From the NCBI GenBank assembly GCA_002245855.1, contig NOUX01000005.1, positions 310,001 to 374,000 on the forward strand: a stretch of DNA of 64,000 bases, read 5' to 3'. The translations under genes and the position numbers were made by a program. Positions 27,732 through 34,924 of the stretch are shown piece after piece (positions within the stretch are counted from its first letter, which is position 1; each line of letters begins with the position of its first letter). This DNA is from Sphingobacterium cellulitidis (GTDB lineage: Bacteria; Bacteroidota; Bacteroidia; Sphingobacteriales; Sphingobacteriaceae). The notes under the pieces were generated by a model. That model had not been told where the DNA came from and ran no database searches. It saw only the letters and a program-made list of their open reading frames with translations.

Positions 27732-27755
27732 AAGGAGCAATGTTCATTGCTCCTT
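27732..27755 (-). terminator. fabD terminator
   Basis: AAGGAGCAATG and CATTGCTCCTT form an 11-bp stem with a 2-base loop, and a T-run follows on the minus strand. Confidence 0.85.
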
Positions 27756-27780
27756 AGAATATTTGTAATCATTGTTTCTA

Positions 27781-28671
27781 CTACTCAGCGATAGAGGCTG
27801 AAGAAGTAGGAATTTGACGATTGACTTTCTTAACCAAACCCTGTAAAACAGTTCCTGGACCTACTTCAACAAAACTTTCAGCCCCATCTGCCAACATGGT
27901 TTCCACAGATTGCGTCCATCGAACAGCACCTGTAAGTTGAGCAATCAAATTATCTTTAATCGCTGTAGGATCCTGATAAGGCAATGCATCATAGTTTTGA
28001 TAAATCGGACATACAGGAATCTGGATTTCAACATCCAAAATTGCGGCTTGCAATTCTTGCTTGGCAGCTTCCATCAACGGAGAGTGGAAGGCTCCACCAA
28101 CATTTAATTTCAAGGCACGCTTTGCGCCTGCTTCCAATAATTTCTCACAAGCTTTGTCTACACCAGATACTAAACCTGAGATCACCAATTGTCCCGGGCA
28201 GTTATAATTCGCAGCAACAACAATATCATCAACCTGCTCACATACTTCCTCAACAATGACATCATCCAATCCTAAGATTGCAGCCATGGTACCTGGTTCC
28301 AGCTCTGTAGCTTTTTGCATCGCATTTGCACGCTTGGCAACCAACTTTAATCCATCCTCAAAAGATAAAGCACCTGCAGCAACCAAAGCTGAGAATTCAC
28401 CTAGGGAATGACCTGCAACCATTGCTGGTTGAAATGTATCACCCAAGGCCTTTGCAAGAATAACGGAATGTAAAAATATCACCGGCTGAGTAACCTTGGT
28501 TTGTTTTAGGTCTTCTTCTGTTCCATTGAACATAATATCCGTAATACGGAAACCTAAGATCTCATTTGCTTTTTCAAATAAGGCTTTGCACTCTTCATTT
28601 GAGTCGTATAAGTCCTTGCCCATGCCCACAAATTGAGCACCCTGACCAGGAAAAATATATGCTGTTTTCAT
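27781..28671 (-). CDS. fabD: Malonyl-CoA:ACP transacylase
   Basis: 296 residues from the ATG at 28671 (MKTAYIFPGQGAQFVGMG). The catalytic serine lies in GHSLGEFSAL (about 88-97) and the catalytic histidine in GGAFHSPLM. It loads malonyl groups onto acyl carrier protein for fatty-acid synthesis. A TTG two codons upstream is rejected. It has its own -7 box that overlaps the end of the upstream M16 gene, so it can be expressed both by read-through and independently. Confidence 0.95.
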   Translation of the reverse strand: MKTAYIFPGQGAQFVGMGKDLYDSNEECKALFEKANEILGFRITDIMFNGTEEDLKQTKVTQPVIFLHSVILAKALGDTFQPAMVAGHSLGEFSALVAAGALSFEDGLKLVAKRANAMQKATELEPGTMAAILGLDDVIVEEVCEQVDDIVVAANYNCPGQLVISGLVSGVDKACEKLLEAGAKRALKLNVGGAFHSPLMEAAKQELQAAILDVEIQIPVCPIYQNYDALPYQDPTAIKDNLIAQLTGAVRWTQSVETMLADGAESFVEVGPGTVLQGLVKKVNRQIPTSSASIAE

Positions 28672-28690
28672 ATCCAATAGTTTAATTAAA

Positions 28691-28698
28691 CAAAAATA
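28691..28698 (-). promoter_or_regulatory. -7 promoter box of fabD
   Basis: TATTTTTG on the minus strand lies 19 bases upstream of the fabD ATG and just after the stop of the M16 gene. No clear -33 is seen. Confidence 0.45.
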
Positions 28699-28701
28699 TA
28701 C

Positions 28702-29931
28702 TTAATCTTCGGGTAGAAAAGAAAGTGAGGAAAGATTTTCTTCACTAAAAATATCATTTGATATCTCTAACAGTTCTTTTGAACTTACTAAATCTATTTT
28801 CTCAAAAACCTCTTGCAGACCTACAACCCGATCGTAATCTAAAATATTCTTCGCCTCCGCTATGATCAAACTCATTCTATTCTCCTCAGCCAAAGCAATT
28901 TGACCCTTGAACTTATTCTTAGCTTTTTCTAATGCCTGCGGGCTTAATGCCTGCTCTTTTAGCTTATTCAATTCCTTATGGATCAATTTGATGGTTTTAT
29001 CAACCTTTTCATCATCCGTCCCGAAGTAAATACTAAATAAGCCAGTATCCGAATAAAGACTATAATTAGATTCAATGGTATAAGCAATTCCATATTTCTC
29101 TCTAATATTCAAATTCAAGATATTAGACATGCCGTAGCCACCTAATAGATTATTCAATAATAACAGTCCGGTTTTACGAGAATCATGAATTCCATAGGCA
29201 GGTCCACCCAGAACTACGTGCGCCTGATTGATTGGTCTGGCACGTTCCACAAATTCCACGGGCTGAAGCATAATATCTTCTGCTGCATGTGACCATTGAT
29301 GGTTATTAGGCTTGCCAAAAACCTTTTCAGCAATCTTTAGGACTTTTTTGTCGGTATAATTTCCTGAAATAGCAATCACGATCTTGGAGGCATCGTAATG
29401 TTGGTCTATAAATCTTTTGATATCAGATTGCTGGATAGCTTTTAAATCCTCTTCTAATCCTAGAATATTATGTCCTAAGCCTGAACCTTTAAAAATCTGA
29501 TCTTCAAACTCATCCATAATCGATTCCTCAGGACTATCGAGGTAGGAGGCCATTTCATCTAGGATTACTTCCTTTTCCTTGTCCATTTCATCTTCCGGAA
29601 AGGTCGAGTGCAACAGAATATCTTCGAACAAGTCCAATGCACGTTCCAGATAAGGATTCAAGAAAGAGGCATGTATACAAGTATATTCCTTTGTGGTGTA
29701 AGCATTTAAATCGCCACCCACGGCCTCCAATCTATTCAGAATCTGGTTTGTGCTACGGCGTTCCGTTCTTTTGAACAATAGATGTTCAATAAAATGTGCC
29801 GTCCCAAATTTACCTGACTCCTCATGCCTGGACCCGGCATCCACAATAAGGCATATATGCGTAATAGAAGAAGAATGTGGCTGAAACAAAACTCGCAACC
29901 CGTTATCAAGTTGGAATATCTTATGATCCAT
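28702..29931 (-). CDS. M16-family zinc metallopeptidase
   Basis: 409 residues. The inverted zinc motif HFIEHLLFKRT (HxxEH, about 46-50) is intact, with the third ligand expected in the KEVILDEMASYLDSPEE region. The second, inactive M16 domain covers about residues 180-400. With no signal peptide it is probably cytoplasmic, like the processing-peptidase relatives (PqqL/YmxG type). It precedes fabD by 30 bases on the same strand. Confidence 0.88.
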   Translation of the reverse strand: MDHKIFQLDNGLRVLFQPHSSSITHICLIVDAGSRHEESGKFGTAHFIEHLLFKRTERRSTNQILNRLEAVGGDLNAYTTKEYTCIHASFLNPYLERALDLFEDILLHSTFPEDEMDKEKEVILDEMASYLDSPEESIMDEFEDQIFKGSGLGHNILGLEEDLKAIQQSDIKRFIDQHYDASKIVIAISGNYTDKKVLKIAEKVFGKPNNHQWSHAAEDIMLQPVEFVERARPINQAHVVLGGPAYGIHDSRKTGLLLLNNLLGGYGMSNILNLNIREKYGIAYTIESNYSLYSDTGLFSIYFGTDDEKVDKTIKLIHKELNKLKEQALSPQALEKAKNKFKGQIALAEENRMSLIIAEAKNILDYDRVVGLQEVFEKIDLVSSKELLEISNDIFSEENLSSLSFLPED

Positions 29932-29948
29932 ATTGAAAAATTGAATGA

Positions 29949-29956
29949 CAAAGGTA
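29949..29956 (-). promoter_or_regulatory. -7 promoter box of the M16 peptidase gene
   Basis: TACCTTTG on the minus strand lies 17 bases before the ATG. The heptamer array at 29963-29990 occupies the place where a -33 element would be. Confidence 0.45.
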
Positions 29957-29962
29957 AGGAAT

Positions 29963-30111
29963 AGTATTTATTATTAAGTATTTAGTAATTAGACCACATT
30001 CTATCAAAAAAAAATGGCCTAAAATTTAGGCCATTCATTATTATCTATTTAAATACTCAAATCTTTTTTTACCCATCAAAATCTAAATACTCTATACTAA
30101 ATACTAAATAC
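29963..30111. repeat. Paired heptamer arrays, left flank of the surface operon
   Basis: 29963-29990 holds four 7-bp units of AGTATTT type (AGTATTT, ATTATTA, AGTATTT, AGTAATT). 30084-30111 holds four units in the opposite orientation (TAAATAC, TCTATAC, TAAATAC, TAAATAC). A terminator hairpin lies between them. Confidence 0.75.
30014..30034 (-). terminator. Terminator of the surface-protein operon
   Basis: ATGGCCTAAA pairs with TTTAGGCCAT. On the minus strand it is followed by eight or more Ts (complement of 30006-30014). Confidence 0.85.
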
Positions 30112-30116
30112 TACAC

Positions 30117-32951
30117 TTACATTCTCGGTCTTCTCATTCCCGGAGGCATACCGGTATCTTCGGTCGGTGCGATTCCAGAGAATTTCTGAAGTTTAAATGT
30201 AAAGGTTAGCATAAAATAACGACCTAGACGATTGGTTTGCCTATCGATGGTCATGTTTTCTTGTACCGTTCTAGAAAGGTTGGTTTGTTCGTTCAACAAA
30301 TCGAATGCTTGAAAACGAAGTGTACCACGTTGATCCTTTAACAATTTTTGCTCAATATATGTATTGATAATAAAAGGATTTACACTTGTCAAAGGTCCGT
30401 AACCCGAATTAAAGGATTTTGATAAATCTGCTCCAAAAATAGTCGTTGGAGTAATATTTACGGAACCAATCAAGGTTGGAGTCCATGAAGACACATTGTT
30501 ATTAAAGTCTCCCAATGAGTTTCTGGTATAATTATAAGAATACCTTACTCCAGGATTCAATTCAAAGTTTTCAGATGGATTGTATCTGAACATTAAACCT
30601 TGCATGAATACCCAGTTATTGGAAATATTCTGAATTCCTTCAACTGCACTCAGCTCTCTTGCCGTGTAAGAAATATTCTTGTTGTAGCTGACACCACCCA
30701 TTAACATCAGGTTGTAGGTCTTTTGTTTCAGAGACTTACCAAAGTGATAGAATGAACTTAGATTATAAACTGGATCTGATTCGTTCAAATACCTTGTTTC
30801 AGAAACCATACCTGCACCTTGAACATTCTCGCGTTTTACAAAAGACACAATTTTATCAGTTGTTACATTACCGTTCAACATGGCAAAGAAAGTATTTCCT
30901 TTTTGAAAATCGCCAGCACGGAACCTCATCATCATGCGATGTCTGAATTCAGGATTCAAATCAGGGTTACCAAATACGAGGTTTGTAGAAGTATTACCTA
31001 CGGCATAAGGCAGCACCTGATTGATACTAGGTTCAGTTGAGGAACCTGAATAATTCAAGCTCAAATTCTTCTGTCTGGAAAACTTATATTCAAAGCGAGC
31101 GATTGGCATCCAATTTAAGTTAGAACGATCAATGACCGCACTGTTATCATCACTGGATACATCCCCTTTTAATTGAGATGGTTGAACTGCTGCACCGATG
31201 GAATATTTCACTTTATCATTTTCGAAGGCATAGTTTGCTCCGATACGATGAGTCGTAAAGGAATAATCCTGATCATAATGATAATTAAGGATACGATTAT
31301 CAAGATTAGGTAGGGCAGCACCATCCTCATCAAAGGCATCTTGATATTGTTTGTTGACATAGTTGTTTTTATTGAAATCATAAGAGATCTCAATTTTTCC
31401 ATGCTCAGAAACGGGCTCCAAATAGGAAAGACTTCCCCCAGCATTCCAACTTTTATTATTGACCTCACGAATGGTCTGCTCATAGATCTCAGCCATCGAA
31501 GAATTGGAATTATTTGGATCTGTCACCAAACGATCCAGTACTCCTTGATAATCTTCTGTTGTGGCAGCATTATCATAGTTGAAATTCATGAACAAGTTTC
31601 TTCCTTTATCACTCAATTTTCTATTATAAAGTCCACTAATACCAAATCTTGGGACATCAGAAACACTGTTTTCCACACGGGTATCAAAGGTTTCCGTAGC
31701 ATCACTAAAGTCAAACCAATTTCCTTCGGAGTTCGATTTCGCTTTATTGCCTGTGAATCCGAATTGTGGGGTTAGCTTGATATAATCATTGTCTGAAATA
31801 TTCCATTCTAAATTTGCTTCCAAACGATGGCTGGAAACAATATTATTGGAAGTAGAGTCAGAACTTTGTTCTAGATTTCCACCTTCCATAAAGTTGGTGG
31901 TTAAGCTGTTGGTCAAGGTAGTATTGTCGTCTCTACCGAAGGAGTAACTACCATAGACTTTCAGTTTATCAGAAAAATCATGACGGATATTGACCCCAAT
32001 TGAACCGACATCAGTAATTCCTGAAGCACCGCCGAACATTCCGCCGCCACCACCAGGTCTTCCACCGCCACCTTGACGCATTCTAGCTCCACCACCGATA
32101 GTACGGAAGTCAAACAGGTTTGCATTCACGTTGTTTAGGTTACCAAGAACGGAGACTTGAGTTTTATCCGTCATCCCCATCCACATACCGGTTGCTTGAT
32201 ACCGATCTTCTGTACCATATCCAGCACGCAGGGTGGTCATAAAACCCTTATTGTATTTCGGGTCAATTTGAATGTTGATGATCTTTTCAGAGTTACCTGA
32301 TTTATTTCCGGTAATATTGGCCATATCACCGTAATCATCTACAACTTGGATTTTCTCAATAATATTTGCCGGCAAGTTTTGGGTTGCCGTTTTCACATCC
32401 CCCCCAAAGAAGTCCTTACCATTGATTCTCACTTTAGTAACGCTTTCCCCTTGGGCAGTGACATTTCCATCTTTATCCACTTCCACCCCTTGCAATTTCT
32501 TCAAGGCATCTTCAGCCACTGAACCTTCTCTAAGTTTCAGGTCCCTGGTGCTGTATTCGACAGTATCACTTTTCACTTGTACCGTTGGTACACCTTCAAT
32601 TACAACTTCTTCAATTTGATTTTCATTAACATCTAACTCAAAACTAGGGATTTGTAATTCCTTTTGCCCTTGAGGGAAATCGAATTCCTTTTCGTAAGGT
32701 GAGAAGCCAAGGCTACTGACTCTGATTTTAAATTTTGTGGCTTTAACGTTGGTAAAAGTGTAGAAACCAGCATTGCTGGAACTGGTTGCGACGGTATCAG
32801 TATCTGTAATTAAACGTACAGAAGCACCAGATATCGGTCGGGATTCAGTATCCCTCAGCATTCCAGAAACTTCACGGCCCGATTGACCGTAAGCAGTAAT
32901 TCCCATGGCCAAGAAGCAAAAGCAAGTCAAGGCTTTCAATAATTTATCCAT
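30117..32951 (-). CDS. Outer-membrane beta-barrel protein with carboxypeptidase-regulatory and plug-like domains
   Basis: 944 residues. A signal peptide (about 1-22) is followed by a regulatory beta-sandwich (REVSGMLRDTESRPISGASV, about 26-110), a plug-like segment (DALKKLQGVEVDKDGNVTAQ to DDYGDM, about 145-210) and a long barrel of the OMP_b-brl_3 type. A Gly-rich insertion of about 25 residues (287-311) and a Met/Pro/Arg tail (PPGMRRPRM) after the last strand are unusual. I see no obvious TonB box, so active transport is uncertain. It follows the CBM9-like gene by 18 bases. Confidence 0.85.
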   Translation of the reverse strand: MDKLLKALTCFCFLAMGITAYGQSGREVSGMLRDTESRPISGASVRLITDTDTVATSSSNAGFYTFTNVKATKFKIRVSSLGFSPYEKEFDFPQGQKELQIPSFELDVNENQIEEVVIEGVPTVQVKSDTVEYSTRDLKLREGSVAEDALKKLQGVEVDKDGNVTAQGESVTKVRINGKDFFGGDVKTATQNLPANIIEKIQVVDDYGDMANITGNKSGNSEKIINIQIDPKYNKGFMTTLRAGYGTEDRYQATGMWMGMTDKTQVSVLGNLNNVNANLFDFRTIGGGARMRQGGGGRPGGGGGMFGGASGITDVGSIGVNIRHDFSDKLKVYGSYSFGRDDNTTLTNSLTTNFMEGGNLEQSSDSTSNNIVSSHRLEANLEWNISDNDYIKLTPQFGFTGNKAKSNSEGNWFDFSDATETFDTRVENSVSDVPRFGISGLYNRKLSDKGRNLFMNFNYDNAATTEDYQGVLDRLVTDPNNSNSSMAEIYEQTIREVNNKSWNAGGSLSYLEPVSEHGKIEISYDFNKNNYVNKQYQDAFDEDGAALPNLDNRILNYHYDQDYSFTTHRIGANYAFENDKVKYSIGAAVQPSQLKGDVSSDDNSAVIDRSNLNWMPIARFEYKFSRQKNLSLNYSGSSTEPSINQVLPYAVGNTSTNLVFGNPDLNPEFRHRMMMRFRAGDFQKGNTFFAMLNGNVTTDKIVSFVKRENVQGAGMVSETRYLNESDPVYNLSSFYHFGKSLKQKTYNLMLMGGVSYNKNISYTARELSAVEGIQNISNNWVFMQGLMFRYNPSENFELNPGVRYSYNYTRNSLGDFNNNVSSWTPTLIGSVNITPTTIFGADLSKSFNSGYGPLTSVNPFIINTYIEQKLLKDQRGTLRFQAFDLLNEQTNLSRTVQENMTIDRQTNRLGRYFMLTFTFKLQKFSGIAPTEDTGMPPGMRRPRM

Positions 32952-32969
32952 ATATCAATTAAACTAATT

Positions 32970-33701
32970 CTAGTTCAGAGTCCCCAAAATCCAAGCATCG
33001 AGCTTGAATTTATAAGGACTTTTTACTGTAGGGGTATATTGCCCATACATTGATCCTCGAGGGTCCGGTCTGCTTTTAATTGTTTTTTGTAATATGGAAA
33101 ATCTGTTGTTAATCATGATTTGAATGGCGATTGGATTTTTCAAATCCTTGATACCAATTGCCTGAATCGGAATTTTTGATTCATAGACCAAAACATCATT
33201 ATCCATCAGTTTTGCTACTGCATGCACGCCATAAGTATTTTCAAATGACAGCCTTCCATCTACAATTCTTGCAAACCCCTTCACCCCATAACCCCTGCTT
33301 CGCTTGATTAACTCTTCGCGAACATTCATATTCGGGAGGTTTTCATCGTTACGCATAGCCCTGATAGACTCACTGTCCGGAATAGGAAAGATTAATAATG
33401 CCCCATCTTTCTTTTTACCTTCAGGGTTGATATTCACGATGATACCATTTCGGGTTGCTTCCTGCTGTAATGCAAGGTCCTTAATTTGAACTGCTGTATA
33501 CAAATAGTTAGCGTCGTTTGTAACAGCGAAACTCCAGCTGGAATCTTGACCTATTATAGATAACTGATTTCCCCATTCCTTAATATCCCCATCCACTGCA
33601 ACCTCTAAACTGGGTAAAATCGCGTATCGATCTTTTTTCTTCTGCGCCAACAAATTTGAACTAGCAAAGATTAAAATGGCAATAATGATATTCCTTTTCA
33701 T
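32970..33701 (-). CDS. Secreted protein with CBM9-like beta-sandwich domain
   Basis: 243 residues with a signal peptide (about 1-19, ending NLLAQ). The pattern VDGDIKEWG followed by WSFAVTNDANYLYTAVQIKD resembles the start of family-9 carbohydrate-binding/DOMON-like domains, in which a folded sandwich binds a ligand. No catalytic motif is seen. It is the first gene of a two-gene unit with the outer-membrane barrel and may present a ligand to it, or act as its periplasmic partner. The similarity is by eye and modest. Confidence 0.6.
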   Translation of the reverse strand: MKRNIIIAILIFASSNLLAQKKKDRYAILPSLEVAVDGDIKEWGNQLSIIGQDSSWSFAVTNDANYLYTAVQIKDLALQQEATRNGIIVNINPEGKKKDGALLIFPIPDSESIRAMRNDENLPNMNVREELIKRSRGYGVKGFARIVDGRLSFENTYGVHAVAKLMDNDVLVYESKIPIQAIGIKDLKNPIAIQIMINNRFSILQKTIKSRPDPRGSMYGQYTPTVKSPYKFKLDAWILGTLN

Positions 33702-33837
33702 ACTTTTTAAGTATTCTTCTTTCTATCAGCAGTATAAGAAAAAAAATTATATTCCCGAATACCTCACAAAGAAAAACACAAGAAGTGTAAATTAGTGTAA
33801 AAGGAAATTAATCACGGAGATGTTACAGATTTTTATA

Positions 33838-33956
33838 GTAGTAAGTATTAAGTATTTAGTATTAAGACTTGCCTTTCAAGTTGATCTTTTATGAGGATAA
33901 TTTAAATTGGAGCGGGGTTATTTTTGGAAGTTCGATCAATCTAATTACTAAATACT
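33838..33956. repeat. Paired heptamer arrays, right flank of the surface operon
   Basis: 33838-33865 holds four 7-bp units (GTAGTAA, GTATTAA, GTATTTA, GTATTAA). 33943-33956 holds two in the opposite orientation (AATTACT, AAATACT). About 77 bases of ordinary DNA separate them. Unit, orientation and spacing resemble the pair at 29963-30111. Confidence 0.7.
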
Positions 33957-33966
33957 ATCTTTAGGG

Positions 33967-34572
33967 ATGATTTCTACTTTACTATCTACATTTCAGGAGG
34001 AATATTTAGAGGCGGGTTGTGATGAGGCGGGGCGTGGGTGTTTGGCGGGTCCGGTATTTGCGGCGGCGGTGATTTTTCCGGCGGGATATTCGAATCCGGT
34101 ATTGAACGATTCCAAGAAATTGTCGGAAAAAAAAAGGATGGAACTGCGTCCTATTATTGAGAAGGAGGCATTAGCATACGCTGTTGCCAGCGTGTCTGCG
34201 GAGGAAATTGATAAAATAAATATTCATAAGGCGTCCTATTTAGCGATGCATAAGGCTTTGGATATTCTGGGGGTAAAACCTGAATATCTAATTATTGATG
34301 GCAATAAATTTATCCCATATGGCAGTGTTCCACACGCCTGTATTGTAAAGGGTGATGGGAAATACCTATCCATTGCTGCAGCCTCTATCCTAGCAAAAAC
34401 CTATAGGGATGAATATATGGACAATATTGCGGTTGATTTTCCGGAATATGATTGGTTGAAGAACAAAGGTTATCCTACCATAAGACACCGGGAAGCAGTG
34501 TTGAAGTTGGGATTAACGCCACATCATAGAAAGACATTTAGGGTTAGCGAACCGCAGCTGAAGCTGTTTTAG
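33967..34572 (+). CDS. rnhB: Ribonuclease HII
   Basis: 201 residues. The type-2 RNase H signature [18 protein letters not shown], with the first catalytic Asp/Glu, is at about residues 18-35. Further acidic residues are in LIIDGNKF and the KTYRDEYM region. It removes RNA from RNA-DNA hybrids, including single ribonucleotides. The first 40 codons are strikingly G-rich, with every alanine coded GCG, unlike the rest of the gene. It converges on the YfhO-like gene. Confidence 0.94.
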   Translation: MISTLLSTFQEEYLEAGCDEAGRGCLAGPVFAAAVIFPAGYSNPVLNDSKKLSEKKRMELRPIIEKEALAYAVASVSAEEIDKINIHKASYLAMHKALDILGVKPEYLIIDGNKFIPYGSVPHACIVKGDGKYLSIAAASILAKTYRDEYMDNIAVDFPEYDWLKNKGYPTIRHREAVLKLGLTPHHRKTFRVSEPQLKLF

Positions 34573-34650
34573 AAAGTGGAGGTGGAAAAGCATTCATGGT
34601 TTTTGATTTTAATTGTTTTTTTATATTAGGAATTGGCGGGTGAAAGGGAA

Positions 34651-34680
34651 AACTCCAGAGGAGTTTAATGTTAGTAGTAG
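34651..34680 (+). repeat. Dispersed hairpin repeat, copy B (left arm of the composite element)
   Basis: An AACTCC/GGAGTT stem with loop AGA is followed by the tail TAATGTTAGTAGTAG. It is 17 bases before the perfect palindrome and is mirrored by copy C. Confidence 0.7.
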
Positions 34681-34697
34681 ATATTATCAATGAGATA

Positions 34698-34753
34698 AGC
34701 CCGTCTCCAAAAAACCCAATCGCTAAAGCGATTGGGTTTTTTGGAGACGGGCT
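34698..34753. terminator. Perfect 56-bp palindrome, bidirectional terminator
   Basis: Two 27-base arms match perfectly around AA. The inner part is a classical terminator (six As, CCCAATCGCT, complement, six Ts) and the outer 11 bases (AGCCCGTCTCC) extend the stem. It lies between two convergent genes and midway between repeat copies B and C. Confidence 0.85.
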
Positions 34754-34770
34754 ATTATTTTTTAGGCTAT

Positions 34771-34800
34771 CTGTTACTAATATTGAACCCCTCTGGGGTT
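34771..34800 (-). repeat. Dispersed hairpin repeat, copy C (right arm of the composite element)
   Basis: On the minus strand an AACCCC/GGGGTT stem with loop AGA is followed by CAATATTAGTAACAG. It is inverted relative to copy B and lies exactly 17 bases from the central palindrome. Confidence 0.7.
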
Positions 34801-34871
34801 CTTGACTCCGCTTCCTATTTATGAATCGTTTGAATTAATCAGCCAACTGATTGATTAAACGGGATGTAAAG

Positions 34872-34913
34872 CCAATAAAAAAGGGATTCTTTTCAGAATC
34901 CCTTTTTTATTGG
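34872..34913. terminator. Terminator of the YfhO-like gene
   Basis: Two perfect 18-base arms around TTTTCA, with a GGGATTC core bordered by A and T runs. On the minus strand it directly follows the stop at 34925. Confidence 0.88.
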
Positions 34914-34924
34914 AATATGTATTT

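Larger units (their letters stand above)
27353..27780. other. Convergent intergenic region between metK and fabD
   Basis: There is no gene. It contains the metK terminator (27415-27448), an 11-bp-phased CGGA repeat with a large hairpin (27544-27624), and the fabD terminator (27732-27755). Confidence 0.7.
34573..34924. other. Convergent intergenic region rnhB / YfhO, built of inverted repeats
   Basis: There is no gene. It contains the 150-bp composite palindromic element (34651-34800) and the terminator of the YfhO-like gene (34872-34913). Between them only a minor AATCAG/CTGATT inverted pair is seen. Confidence 0.75.
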
